From Rhynchonema sp. JSB1_4 (taxonomy: Eukaryota > Nematoda > Chromadorea > Monhysterida > Xyalidae), in contig JASAMV010000762.1 of NCBI GenBank assembly GCA_030248065.1, forward strand, positions 1 to 64,000: a stretch of 64,000 nt of DNA. The letters are read 5' to 3'. The notes beneath the pieces are model-generated. The model did no database searches and was not told the origin of the DNA. It was given only the letters and a program-made list of their open reading frames with translations. This document shows positions 1 to 11,113 of the stretch, piece by piece. Position 1 is the stretch's first letter, and the number at the start of each line of letters is the position of its first letter. The position numbers and the translations under genes are program-made.

Positions 1-401
1 TGAAAACTTTCAATGTTTTTATTATGTGTGGAATCGAGTGAAAACGTAGTATTTGCGCGCGTAGCGCGCGAATTTTGGGTAATTTGAGGCAAAAACCACT
101 GGTTTTACACTAATTTTGGCCATTTTGGTCAAAAATTGGCACTTTTGGGGCAAAATCGGGGGGATACCTACTGTACCGGGGTAAAATTCGGGGGGATACC
201 TACTGTACAGAGGTCGCAATCGGGCCGGGCCGGGCCGCGATTTTGGGCTTTTGGCTCGGGCCGGGCCCGGGCTTTTGGCCGGGCCGGGCACCCCGGCCCG
301 AAGCTTCTGAAGTGACTTATTTTACTGAAAAAGTAGGGTTTTTTTTTGTCAAAAATACTAAAATTTCTGACGGATTCAGCAAGTAAGTGATCAGTATTGT
401 C

Positions 402-720
402 CAGTGGTGTGGCTACCCAGGCGTGCAATCAACCTACTGTACCACCAGAAAGGCCTGCAATCAACCTACCTACTGTACCGGCCGAGCTATGGGGGGAGAA
501 TAAAAATTTTTATGTCTAAATTAAGATGAAAATGTACTCTACAACCCTCATGCGATTTTTCGCCTATTTGGAGTGAAAAATATCGATTTTATACCATTTT
601 GAGCCAAAAATAAATAAAAAATATAAGAATAAAAAATACCTACTGTACCAGGATGGCGCGTCATCTACCTTACCTACCTACTGTACCTAGGGGGGACCCC
701 CACCCCCAGCCACACTATTG
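402..720. mobile_element. Probable hAT-like non-autonomous element
   Basis: The left end reads CAGTGGTGTGGCTACCC. The right end reads AGCCACACTATTG, whose reverse complement CAATAGTGTGGCT matches the left end closely. The flanking octamers are GTATTGTC (394-401) and GTATTGCT (721-728), six of eight identical, as expected for an aged 8-bp target duplication. The interior holds no reading frame of note. It is less certain than the element at 1047-1458 because both the terminal repeats and the duplications are imperfect. Confidence 0.5.
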
Positions 721-825
721 GTATTGCTACCTGGCGACTTTTTCATGGAAAACAATGAATTTTCAACCAAAAAAATAGATTCAAAAATCGCAAAAATTAT
801 GACAAAAATTGGGTTAAAATCTGAG

Positions 826-972
826 CCAAAAATTCGGGCCGGGCCGGAGATTTGGGGGTTCGGGCCGGGCCGGAGATTTGGGGGCTCGGGCCGGGCCGGG
901 CCGGAGATTTGGGGGTACGGGTCGGGCCCGGCCGGAGATTTGGGGGCTCGGGCCGGGCCGGGCCAGGCCATC
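826..972. repeat. GC-rich tandem array (GGGCCGGGCCGGAGATTTGG unit)
   Basis: About five direct copies of a 25-30 bp unit made of GGGCCGGGCCGG followed by AGATTTGGGGG. A related inverted stretch occurs near 218-300. Open frames across this array in several phases are a by-product of the repeat and are not genes. Confidence 0.85.
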
Positions 973-1046
973 GGCTTTGGTACAGTAGGTATCCCCCCTC
1001 TCCGAGCGCGGTACAGTAGGTATCCCCCCTCCAGAGTACCTCCAAC

Positions 1047-1458
1047 CAGTGTAGTTCCTGGGGGGGAGGGGGGTCCCCCCCTCGGGTACGTCTGTTCCCC
1101 CTCCATGGTACGCCTGCCCCACTGTTCCCCCTCCGGGTACGTCTGCTCCCCCAATTTTTACCTGAAATAGGCAAATTTTGGCCTAAAATAGGCATTTTTT
1201 GGGCATAAAATGAGTGATTTTTAGGTCAATGTCGTCAAAAATCTCCAAAATACCCTTTTTATTGAGATTTTTTTCCAAAAAGGGGCAAAAATGAGCCAAA
1301 TTTTCGACCTCAAAAAATGACTTTTCTCCAAATTTGGGTCCTCCCCCCCCTTCCGGGTCCCTCCCCCCCTTCCCCCCCCCCCCAGGTGGGTACGTCTGTT
1401 CCCCCTCCGAAAAAAAGGGGGTACCGCCTGTTCCCCCTCCGGACCAGGAACTACACTG
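1047..1458. mobile_element. hAT-like MITE with perfect 8-bp target duplication
   Basis: The left terminus is CAGTGTAGTTCCTGG and the right terminus is its exact inverse, CCAGGAACTACACTG. The element is flanked by identical octamers CCTCCAAC at 1039-1046 and 1459-1466. Ends beginning CAGTG with 8-bp duplications are typical of hAT superfamily transposons. There is no transposase frame, so it is non-autonomous. The interior is C-rich low-complexity DNA with repeated phrases such as GTACGTCTGTTCCCCCTCC. Confidence 0.85.
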
Positions 1459-1475
1459 CCTCCAACACTGGGGAG

Positions 1476-1513
1476 GATTAATAATTAATCAATTAATTAA
1501 TTAATTAATTAAT
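1476..1513. repeat. (AATT)n microsatellite
   Basis: A run of AATTAATT units lies just outside the right target duplication of the element ending at 1458. Confidence 0.9.
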
Positions 1514-3185
1514 CCCCCCATTAATAGAACCCCACCCCCAACCTTCACCGTACCACAGATTAGTGGTATGGTAAGGCTGTGTTGTTGTGTCAAACGTTGT
1601 TTAAGCTTGCGTACACAATAGAACACAGCCTTTTAAGCATAATTGCCGCTGTTAAAGTTAGAAAATACCGAAAACAAGCCATTTTTAGGGGCATTATTAA
1701 CAATGATTTTTTCGTCGGGGGGCCAAATGAAAAATATAACCCCCCAATAATTGACCCCCCATAAATTGAACCCCCCAAAATGACCCCAGTGAAAAAATAG
1801 ACCCCCCGGGTTCTATTTCCGACAATACGGTACCCCACTACCCAACCTCCGGAAGGTTGCAAGGTACCCCTAGGGTCCGAAAAAAGGGTGTTTTTTGCAT
1901 GCATTATACTGCAAAATTCGCCAAAAAATTCGTACCTTTTTCCTGTTTGGCCGAAAATTTGCCTAAAATAGCTATTATATGGAGGTTTGCGCGCGGAGCG
2001 CGCGATTTTTTGGGATTTTGAGGTCGAAAAATACCCATTTTTGCCTATGAAAGGAGTGTATAGCAGTGTTTTATTTAGCAATTTTTATAATAATAGAGTA
2101 GTCTAAAGCTGCATATATAGTTTCGGACGCTCTCAGGAGACTATATGTCACAATGCATCCGGGTCCTCATCAGTCATGAGATGCATTGCGCCCTCCCAAT
2201 TCTAGTAGAAGCGTGAAATTTGAAAAGAAAAAATTTTTTGGAAAAGGAAGGAAAAGACAGAAAGACCGCGTGTCGACGTTTGTTGTTGGTTGGTTGAAAA
2301 CCATAAATTGATGGTTGCAAGGTACCCTCCGGGATGGTTGCAAGGTACCTACCCTTCCCCCATCCCCCCAAGGGGTGGTTGCAAGGTACCTACCCCTTAG
2401 GGGGAATCCCCCATCCCCTCCAGCCACTACACTGGTCCCCCCTCTGGTACGCTATCTCTCCCTCGGATGGTACACTATCCTCCTATCTCCCCCTCCGGGT
2501 ACACTATCTCCCCCAATTTTTGCCTAAAGTGGCCATTTTTAGGCCTAAAATGGGCATTTTTAGGCCTAAAATGTGTGATTTTCTGGTCAGTGTTCTCAAA
2601 AGTCGCCAAAATACCCTTTTTATGAAGATTTTTTTCCAAAAACGGGCAAAAACAGGTCAAATTTTCTACCTCAAAAAGTGATTTTTTTCCTGAATTTGGA
2701 TCTTTCCCCCGCTTCCCCCTCGGCCTCGGGGTACACTATCTCCCCCTCTGAAAAAAACGGGGGGTCCGCTATCTCCCCCTCCGGACCAGGAACTACACTG
2801 GACACGAATAAAGCAATTCTAAGCGAAAAAAACATCCTTTCAAGCCTTCAAGCCCCTTCTAGGAGTATTTCTGGGAGCAATTTTTCAGATTCGGATCAGT
2901 GATTTAACAGAGTAGACCCCCCCGGAATAGACCCCGTAATCAGTGTAGTTCCTGGTCCGGAAGGGAAAAGGGAAACCCCCTTTTTTCGGAGGGGGAACAG
3001 AGGTACCCACCTGGGGGGGAAGGGGGAGGACCCAAATTTGGAGAAAAGTGATTTTTTGAGGTCGAAAATTTGACTCATTATTGCCCCATTATAGACAAAA
3101 ATTTGGAAAACAGACGCACCTGGAGGGGAAACAGGGGGCAGGCGTACCATGGAGGGGGAACAGACGTACCCGAGGGTAGGGTTAG

Positions 3186-3625
3186 AGAGATGTCGGGTGT
3201 CGGCTGTCGGGTGCCAAAAAAGTGTAGGTGTCGGGTGTCGGGTACCCCCAGATGTCGGGTGTCGGGATTTTTCGGACCCGACAGCCGACACTTAACGGTT
3301 CAAAACATCAGTTTTGCCGAGAAAAGAATTTTGAGAGAAAATTTTCTTCGAACCAAATGTTTCCGAAGACGCAGAATGTAACTTTTTGGTGTTTATTTCG
3401 TGTGAAAATACTGAAATTCAGTTACTTGATCCAAAAAATTGCACTAATAATGCGAAGGAGCAAAAATTTGCCTGTTTTTGGTCCAAAAACAGGTGTCGGG
3501 TGTCGGGTTTTTTCCAAAACTAGATGTCGGGTGTCGGGTTTTTTTGGAACTGTCGGGTGTCGGCTTTTTTTCTCAAATGTCGGGTGTCGGGTATTTCCAG
3601 ATGTCGGGTGTCGGGTACCCCCCGA
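3186..3625. repeat. TGTCGGG satellite-like clusters
   Basis: Two clusters (about 3189-3280 and 3490-3625) of the heptamer TGTCGGG/TGTCGGC in tandem and short spacings, separated by AT-rich unique DNA. The clusters are open in more than one frame purely because of their composition. Confidence 0.8.
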
Positions 3626-3844
3626 CCTCTAGCCTTACCCGAGGGGCGACCCCCCTCCCCCCAGGAACTGCCAGGGCAGATACCCCTTCAGGGGGGAATC
3701 CCCACTATCCCCCAGCCACTATAGTACTGCACAGAGTATTTTATTGACAGGGGCTCTACTAATTCACTGACCCCTTTTTGGAGCCTGTATTTAGGTTTTT
3801 ACGGTTCTGTAGTTGTTGTTGTCAATGTTCTGTTTGTGTTTCAG

Positions 3845-5405
3845 CAAGAAGCTCGAAAAGCCAATCATGCAGAAGTTGTTGAAGAGGATCGTCGCAAAAA
3901 ACTGCCCACGAATTTTGAAGCAAAGAAGAGGAGGCAGGATTGGGAATTAGAAGATATGGAGAAAAGAAAGGTTCGTTTATAGTTGCTAGGACTATAATAG
4001 CAGTGGTGTCGTTGGGGGGGGGGGCGGGGAAGAGGGGGTTACCCCCCTAGTATCCGGTATCTTGATTTTTTCACACAGGGGTATCCGGTATCCTGACTTT
4101 TTGTCCAGGGGTATCCTACCCTAAAATTTTTCCGAAAACCGTAAAAATCGCCCATTTTTAACTCCAAAATGCTCAAAATCGCTTGCTGGCGCTAGCATAA
4201 TCCCCAAAATGACCATTTTTTGCGTTTTCAACACCGATTTTGCCCGATTTTCCTCTAAAAAATTGACCTTTTTTTTGAACAACCCCCCTGGGTATCCGAG
4301 ATTTTTTATTTTAGGGAGCAACCCCCCCTGGTATCCGAGATTTTTCATTTTGGGTATCCGGTATCCGAAAATTTTGGATTTTGGGTATCCGGTATCCTGA
4401 CTTTTTGATTTCTCAACGACACCACTGGACTATAGTGCAGTGTTTTCGTTTGTATCTATTTCCTCACCTAAACCTGATCAGACTTGTTTGATTTCATGAA
4501 GAATTTGTTCGAAATAGTTAATCACATGTTTCAGCAAGCGGAGGCCGAAGGCAAAGACTACGATCGTGTGAAAATGCTGGACATGCAAGCCGACATTGCC
4601 GAGAAAATTGACGGCTCGAAGAAACGCAAGAAGAATCCCGATCAAGGGTTTTCAAGTCGGTTTCAGTTCAGTTTCACATTCCTTCCAGATTCCACCCAAG
4701 TTTCCTTATCAAGCTTGCACAAATATTGCCTAATACCATAGAAACCACAATTTATCTAATCAACCAGTCTTTCTGTGATAAAGCAAATTCAAAATAATGC
4801 GACCGCGCATTCGTTTTTAGCTTACGATGCGGCTACGTTGCGTCAATACAGTCGGCTGACAAAACAGATGAAACCAGACATGAAAGGATACGACGAACTC
4901 AAACAGAAAGCGTGCGTCATCTCTGCTTTAATTTTCGGTCTTGATTGTTCAAATACTCGTCATCACACGTCCTAGAAATTCATTGTTTCCCCAAATTTCA
5001 GTGGCGCCGATTTCTATCCGAGCGTGAACACATTGTTGCAAGGCGCACACTATCCGTCGAATGAGGCCATTGATCGCATGACTAATGATCTGTCGGAGCA
5101 GTACGTTGACTTGACTCGTTTGCTTGCGTTGCAAAATGCGTGTTTTTGATCAGATATTGAAACTAATTTTGGATGGTAGTCTGACAAACGCAGAAGACCG
5201 TGGTTATTTTGACCACTAAAAGCAAAAATGATGTTTCAGAGACAAGAAACGCGCCAAGCATTCGCGTCGTCGCACGTTCGACCCGGACGCGCCGATCGAT
5301 TTCATCAACGAGCGCAACCGAAAATTCAACGACAAAATCGATCGATTCTACAGCAAGTACACCGATGAGATCAAACAGAATCTGGAGCGCGGAACCGCTG
5401 TGTGA
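3845..5405 (+). CDS. SYF2: SYF2-like pre-mRNA splicing factor (5' end missing)
   Basis: Five exons join in frame: 3845-3970, 4535-4655, 4821-4911, 5002-5100 and 5240-5405, giving 200 residues and a TGA stop. The product matches the body of SYF2, a small component of the NineTeen/Prp19-associated spliceosome that works in the nucleus at splicing and also affects the cell cycle. Family landmarks visible in order are [54 protein letters not shown], the [12 protein letters not shown] block and the C-terminal [12 protein letters not shown]. Human SYF2 is 243 residues, so about 45 N-terminal residues are missing; their exon(s) must lie upstream of 3844 or outside the window. The second intron sits beside a transposon-bearing first one, yet every splice phase is intact. 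The identification is secure. Confidence 0.95.
4001..4427. mobile_element. hAT-like non-autonomous element in a SYF2 intron
   Basis: The left end CAGTGGTGTCGTTG and the right end CAACGACACCACTG are exact inverse repeats. The flanks are GGACTATAATAG on the left and GACTATAG on the right, which look like an 8-bp duplication altered by a few bases. The interior carries repeated GTATCCGGTATCC phrases and no coding frame. It lies wholly in the intron 3971-4534. Confidence 0.7.
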
Positions 5406-5750
5406 ACAGAGGATTTGTGGATCGGAAAATATTGCACGTAGCACATGTAAAATACACTCAATATCTTCTGTTTTTTTTGGCATGCTATTTCCAAATTGAT
5501 GTTTCGCCGTTGCTGATGTTTTTTCATGGATACAACGTTGTCACACAAGTTTATCGCGTGGTGGTTGTTATTGCTTTGGTCTTGCTTTCTCTTTTCTGTC
5601 AGTGAAATTATTCACGTTCACGTGATGTGATGTGATAAGAGCGACACAACCTAGTAACATATTACATCACCAAACTTTCTTAGCTCTCTGCTTACGTTGG
5701 TTTGTTGCGTCTTTTATTATGAACGTGCTTGTTTATCGATTGTAAAAGCA

Positions 5751-5756
5751 AATAAA
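5751..5756 (+). terminator. AATAAA polyadenylation signal, SYF2
   Basis: AATAAA lies 346 bases after the SYF2 stop and 110 bases before the next start codon. It is the only good signal between the two genes. Confidence 0.5.
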
Positions 5757-5865
5757 AATCTGCATCCTGTCTATAATTGTTGTTGTTTACCCATGGAAGT
5801 ACCGTGCATGAAATATCGGCGCGCTTGCCTGTTGTGGCAGCGCAATACCTAAAGCTTGCAATAAA

Positions 5866-8800
5866 ATGATCCATAATACTACCGTCCACCCCACAGCTCC
5901 TCCATTTCCCAATCCAAATGTTGCCATTGGAATGGATGACCTAAGTGACAGTGCCCCGACACTGCACAATGCAGCCATGAGACACGAACGGGCAAGGCTC
6001 GCCACATTTGAACAACAATGGCCTGATTGGGCACAAATTGGCTATGACAAACTGGCCAGGGCTGGATTTTACTACATGGGCAATGGTGATGAAGTGCGGT
6101 GCTTTGCGTGTGGTGGGCAACATTGTGGGTTGGTTAATTGTGACTCGCTCAGTCCGTTAATTCGTGGTTGCCTTGGTCACGTAATGTTTATGGGTCTTTC
6201 GAGAGTGACTAATGTCACCCAGTGATGTAGTTGGTCCGAGCAAGAAAGCTAGCTAGCTAGCCGGGTACCCCGATTTGGGGGGGTATTGGTCCAGAAGTCA
6301 AAAACAGGGGTATAAATTTTGGTCTAAATTATGCTAAAATAAGCCTTAAAGCGGGAAACCGTATATCTCATGCTTGCTTTTTTACTGCGCAGTTAGACTG
6401 TTTGTGTCCAACGGTCACAAAAACAACGATCAAACGAGATAAACCACGTTAAAACTGTCAGAATTTATCTTTGAAAAGTTGCTTTCAGGAACAAACGCGA
6501 GCTTGTGCCGACTTACGCTCACCCTTTTGATCATGAAAGTCAGTGAGACTGAGACAAGAACCAGCTCGCTGACAGATGAAACCTTTGTGAAACATTTCAC
6601 ACGTGGCTGTTGGTTGACGAGCTGGTTGGATTCCCTACTAAACGTTCTGCCGTTGCCTGATCAAAAGGGGGAGCGTAAGTCGGCACAAACTCGCGTTTGT
6701 TCCCGAAAGCAAATTTTAAAAAATTAATTCTCACAATTTAAACGCATTTCATTTTGTTTGAACGATGTTTTTGTGATCACTCATCGTATATAGTCACATT
6801 TTATTGCGAAAGGCCGGATTCTGAGAGCATGCGATATCCGGTTGCCCGGTTTAAAAATGCGTATTTTTGTGCACGTGTGAGAATTTGAACGAATTTGACC
6901 ATTTTGGCCCATAAAATGGTCATTTTGGCACTAAAATCAACACTTTTCTTACTTGATGACCGGAGCAAGAAAGCTAGCTGGCCAGTTTGGGGGGGTATGG
7001 GTTTCGGAGCAAGAAAGCTACCTAGCAGTTGGGGGGTAATACCCCCCATACCCCCCCAACCACATCACTGATGTCACCAATTCCAACCACACAACAATAC
7101 TAGACGCCCTCCCTTCATCTACATGCAGTTGGCAAGTGAACGACGAGGCGATGGGCGTGCATCGTCGACTCTACGCCAACTGTCCGTTTGTGTTGTCACC
7201 CCTGTATTGTGGCAACGTGCCTGCCACAACCACGCCCACAGGCTCAAACACAACCACAATTCCTGCGAGATTACGAATGTCACGTGACGCTCGCCTGACG
7301 ACGTTCATTGGTTGGCCAATTGGTGATGTAATCAGGCCGGAGAGATTGGCTGACGCCGGATTCTACTATATGGGCAGCGGTGACTCGGTACGGGCATTGA
7401 TTTTTTGTCAGTTTGGTTAGCGCTGCCTGAATGTTGGTGGCGCTCGCTTCAGAATTTGATGGAACATTTCGGATGTCGTTTTTTCAGGTTCGTTGCACAC
7501 ATTGCGAAGTAATCGCTCGTGACTGGCAGACCCAAGACGATCCCCGTCACGTGCACACGTCTCGTTGTGAGTTCGCCCAACAACAAGGCCCTGTTCCACA
7601 AAGGCGATCGCCTAGACGGGATAATGTTTCACAACAGCGACGCTCACAACAACAATCCGCTCACGTTCGATTGCGGACATTCGACGGGCGATGGCCGAAA
7701 GAAAGTGTTGTGCGAAGCAGTGAGCTGGCACTGGCTGGATTCGTGTATGAAGGACATGGCGATACCGTCAAGTGGGTGGTGCTGGGTTGAGTTGACTTTG
7801 GATTGTTTGTGTTGGCACACCATTGCGATACTAGCTGGGAGGCACATCAGGTGGCTCCGTAGATTCAGGTAAGTTGTGCGCCTCGTCAGAGCCAGACTAT
7901 TTCAACCGATGTCAAGCTTGGTAGTCGGATCTTCCGTTGGTCATGTACGGCTTCTTCGTCTCTCTCAGATCACAGGTTGTCGAAAATTCAGTAAATCTGG
8001 AAATACCCTGATTCAAAAAGTCACATAACCAACCAACCAGACCCGCACCGCCACATTTCTCAGCCTTTTTCTTTCTCAACCAATCGGACGGCATGATGCT
8101 GTCTGTCGCATAGCCGTGCTTGTTGTCCTTCGCGCCCACTTCCACTAATGCACGTGCAGGTGTGTATTCTGCGGTTCGTGTCTGCACGACTGGACATCCG
8201 GTGATGTTCCAATGACCGAGCACAGGTCCTATTTCCCACAATGTCCGTTTGTGCGCAATCGGGCGCGAGCACAGCTCAACGGCACCAGCAACACGTATGC
8301 CGATCCGGAGATCAGCTCTGATGAAGGAGAAGGTTGGTACCAGTTTGTCGGCCGTTGATGTTTCAGTAAACCGAGAGGCCAGTGAAATATCAAACTTGGT
8401 AATCTGTTCGGTACTACATTGGCCGCCTGGCCACGTGACTTGTTGCATTTACCGGCAGGCTTTGAGAATTATCACGGCTACTAATTCCAGCCACCCCCAA
8501 CCATAAACGTTGTTTTCGGACATCCTAGCTGATAGACAGCTTTCACGCTGGCCGAACTTAGCAACACCAGTAATTCTCCAGATGCAAACATTGAAAATGT
8601 CACAAGACGAAGCTGGAGCTGGAACCTATCCCATCCCCTGGGGTCGTATCTATACTTGCGTATTTTTCCCCAAAATATGTTTTTTCAAATATTTTTCCAG
8701 TACTTAAGGATACCCATCGTCCAAAAATGCCTATTTTGGAGAAAATTTCGTCGGGAAATGGCCTGAAACAGGCTAAAAATGCACTTGGAAATTAAAAAGC

Positions 8801-11113
8801 GCTCATTTTGAACTGTTTAGTACCGATTTACATTGGTTTTGACAACATCCTCTCGCAACCTTGGAAAATATCTCGGAAATTTTTGAAAAAAAACCGTTTT
8901 TTTCCAAAAGTTGCCACTTGGAAAAATTTCCGGAAAAATAAAAACGTATTTTTCCGGGCCTCGGAAAAAACGGTTTTTTTTCAGCCCGCAAGTATAGTCG
9001 TATCAACTTTGTTGTGACGCGCATCGGCAACTTTTGGTTGTGCCGTCGTATTGAGTGATACACTTTGCGCACTAATCCCGCCGACGACCAGTTGTTCATC
9101 AGATGTAGGAAGTAACTTGTTCGCTGGCCAAAGTTAGTGCGCGAATTGTAGTATAGTATCACACTACAACCAACCTTTGAATCATTGTCCAACTTGCAGA
9201 CATCGCCGGTCACAGCGGTGTTGCCCCACCACCCCGGTCGTTCCCGACCGCACCCCCTCTGCCCACCCCATCCCGTCACAACAGTCAACCTTTGGTGTCG
9301 GCTGAAAGTGAACAGCGACGCGCTTGGAGCCAAATGGGTGCGTTTTTTATGTTTTTCACGAAATAACGTTATTTGTAAAGTCACCTGCTTTTTTATTTCT
9401 ATCGTGGACTGCGATACTCGTGAAGTTGACTTGTGCTTTGCTCTCAGGTATTTGTGTATCACAACCCCAATGCACTGACATGGCAACGTACAGCGCACGA
9501 CTTCAGTCGTACAATGGCTGGCCAGAGGTATGGGCCTCAGTTTCTTCTTTTTTCACAGAATATGTATTTTTCTTTAAAAAAATCCGTAGTATTATGATGC
9601 TCAAGGATATGAAACAACGACCAAACGAGCTGGCCCTGGCTGGGTTCTATTACACGGGTAGAACGGACAAAGTGCGATGTTTCCACTGTGAGTTTGGTTA
9701 TTTTCAAAGTTGAGAAGAATCGCTGATTGCTGAGCCTGCGAACTAACGAAACCCTACCACAAACTGTGATCTTGCCTACATATGCAGGCGATGGCGGCGT
9801 GCACAAATGGCTTGACTGTGATTCCCCATTCAGCGAGCACGCCCGTTGGTTTCCCCACTGCGACTATGTGCGGCTGTGCAAGGGCAACGATTTTGTGACT
9901 GCAGTCGCGCAGGGCGGGGTTGTGTCCTGTGGGGATGTCCCTGGCTCATCGGTGGTGCTTGGGGACACTCCTGTGAAGAAGACGGACAATGGGGAACGCA
10001 CATTGTTGGATATTGTGCCCAAAGGGGGTTGGTCGGGGGAAGGCTGAAATGTGGAGAGGAGTTTGAGTATGTCTGTCGCCCACCGAACATGATCTTGCCC
10101 GTCGGTTGGACAAACAAAGCAATGCTTCGGTCACGACATGTCTCTGGGTGCACAACCCTCACCATCGCCACAACTGTGAAGGGCCTTCGGCCGTTCTCAG
10201 TATCCACTTTTGAGCTTTTTCTGAATCGTCAACTCGCATACGGGCTAATGCTGAGCTTCGGTTATCAGCAACATGTATGGTAAATGTCCTAACTGCCGCA
10301 CAGGGAAGTTCGCCTCATAGTTAATGTCCAGATCTAAACCCGAAAATCAATTTTTGAAACATTCCTACAGCAAACACACGCAGCTTTCCAGCTAGTCAGG
10401 CAGCTATTCGTAATGTGTCAGAACTGTGCGTGGTTAATTTCGGGTTTAGACGTGGACATTAACTGTGGGGCGTATTTTAATGCACGGCCGTAAATTTGGA
10501 AATTTACCATGCCCTGTACAATCTGGTCAACAAATACTTTTCCGTACATACTTACACTTACACTTACATTGGTTCTGCAGTCGATATCAACCACGCTCAC
10601 ATCCGTTCAGCCCTGGAGATGGGCTACGATGACGGTTGTATCGCTCGTGCGATCATTGGCAACGGATACAGGGTGCATGATGACCTGCATCAATTGTTGG
10701 ATGCATTGCAGCATGTGGATGGCACGTCCGGCCTTGAATCGGACAAAATAGGTCAACCACAGACAAAAGTGGTCAGGTCGGTCGTCGGTTTGGTTTATAT
10801 TGTGGTTCAGATCATAGAGCATTTAATGTATAATAACTATTTTTTAGTGATTCTGCAACAAAAGAGAAGCGCAAATCAACGGAGAAGGACTGGGACGAAG
10901 AGCGCACGTGCAAGATCTGCATGGACGCCGAGGTTAGTTAATAGTAACTCTTCTCCCCCAAGTTTTCTTGAAGCCCAAGAATATATTTAGGTAAGCGTTG
11001 TGATCCTACCATGTGGCCATTTGTGCTGTTGTCCCACATGTGCACCGGCGTTGCAACAATGTCCAATATGTAGAAAGGACATCAAAGGACTCGTTCGCAC
11101 GTACTTGTCGTGA
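5866..11113 (+). CDS. Inhibitor of apoptosis protein with four BIRs, UBA and RING
   Basis: Eleven exons join in frame: 5866-6128, 7129-7387, 7488-7771, 8160-8332, 9200-9337, 9448-9527, 9606-9687, 9788-10027, 10581-10776, 10848-10932 and 10991-11113, giving about 640 residues. Four BIR domains sit near residues 43-110, 140-203, 234-300 and 390-455. BIR1, 3 and 4 show the CxxC...H...C zinc site (CFACGG, CVFCGS, CFHCDG), while BIR2 is divergent (CTHCEV, with one residue fewer between H and C). A Pro-rich linker (about 327-370) precedes BIR4. A UBA-like domain ([13 protein letters not shown], about 507-552) and a C-terminal C3HC4 RING ([25 protein letters not shown], ending RTYLS) follow. Such proteins bind caspases and act as E3 ubiquitin ligases in the cytoplasm. 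The least certain boundaries are the 3' end of exon 8 (GTTGGT donor) and the acceptor at 9605. Confidence 0.9.
6220..7070. mobile_element. hAT-like element with perfect 8-bp TSD in the IAP first intron
   Basis: The termini CAGTGATGTAGTTGG and CCAACCACATCACTG are inverse repeats with one mismatch. Identical octamers ATGTCACC flank it at 6212-6219 and 7071-7078. Next to both ends are repeats of GAGCAAGAAAGCTAGCTAGC and G-runs. A second, foldback element is nested inside (6413-6778). No transposase frame is present. It makes up most of the 1-kb intron 6129-7128. Confidence 0.85.
6413..6778. mobile_element. Foldback MITE nested in the larger hAT-like element
   Basis: Two arms of about 110 bp are inverse copies. 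The inner 40 bp (6481-6522 against 6669-6712, containing AACAAACGCGAG and CCGACTTACGCTC) differ at only a few positions, and the outer parts (from GGTCACAAAAAC at 6413 to TTTTTGTGATC at 6778) still align. The roughly 145 bp spacer is unique. Sequence identity of the arms suggests a fairly recent insertion. I could not identify a target duplication. Confidence 0.75.
8651..8996. mobile_element. MITE with 8-bp TSD in the fourth IAP intron
   Basis: The ends are TATACTTGCG and CGCAAGTATA, perfect 10-bp inverse repeats. The octamer GTCGTATC flanks both sides (8643-8650 and 8997-9004). The interior is AT-rich with repeated TTTTTCCGG/CCGGAAAAA phrases and has no coding frame. The 8-bp duplication fits hAT, but the TIR does not begin with CAG, so the family assignment is open. 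Confidence 0.8.

Larger units (their letters stand above)
1..3844. repeat. Repeat-rich non-coding block upstream of the first visible SYF2 exon
   Basis: No exon was recognised here. The block is a patchwork of short low-complexity arrays: copies of GGTACAGTAGGTATCCCCCC near 150-210 and 980-1030, GC-rich arrays, lines with C-runs and the phrase GGTTGCAAGGTACC (about 1855, 2314, 2340, 2380), and spacers rich in CCAAAATG/CATTTTTGG. Several termini of the type CAGTGTAGTTCCTGG (1047, 2941 and, inverted, 1444-1458 and 2786-2800) show that at least part of it consists of DNA-transposon copies. The 3' edge (about 3780-3844) is a normal pyrimidine-rich 3' splice region ending in TTTCAG. It is probably a large SYF2 intron or the gene's upstream flank. 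Confidence 0.7.

Noticed and set aside
687..1195. Overlapping Gly/Pro/Arg-rich frames on both strands
   Set aside because: They run through the GC-rich tandem array and the hAT-like element and are open in several frames at once. There is no codon-level or domain signal.
2941..3729. A further transposon from CAGTGTAGTTCC (2941) to CCACTATAGTACTG (3729)
   Set aside because: The ends are only partly inverse and the flanking octamers do not match, so the boundaries are not supported. It is kept as part of the repeat block.
8803..9498. A 231-codon minus-strand frame
   Set aside because: It spans the MITE at 8651-8996 and is antisense to two well-supported IAP exons (9200-9337, 9448-9527).
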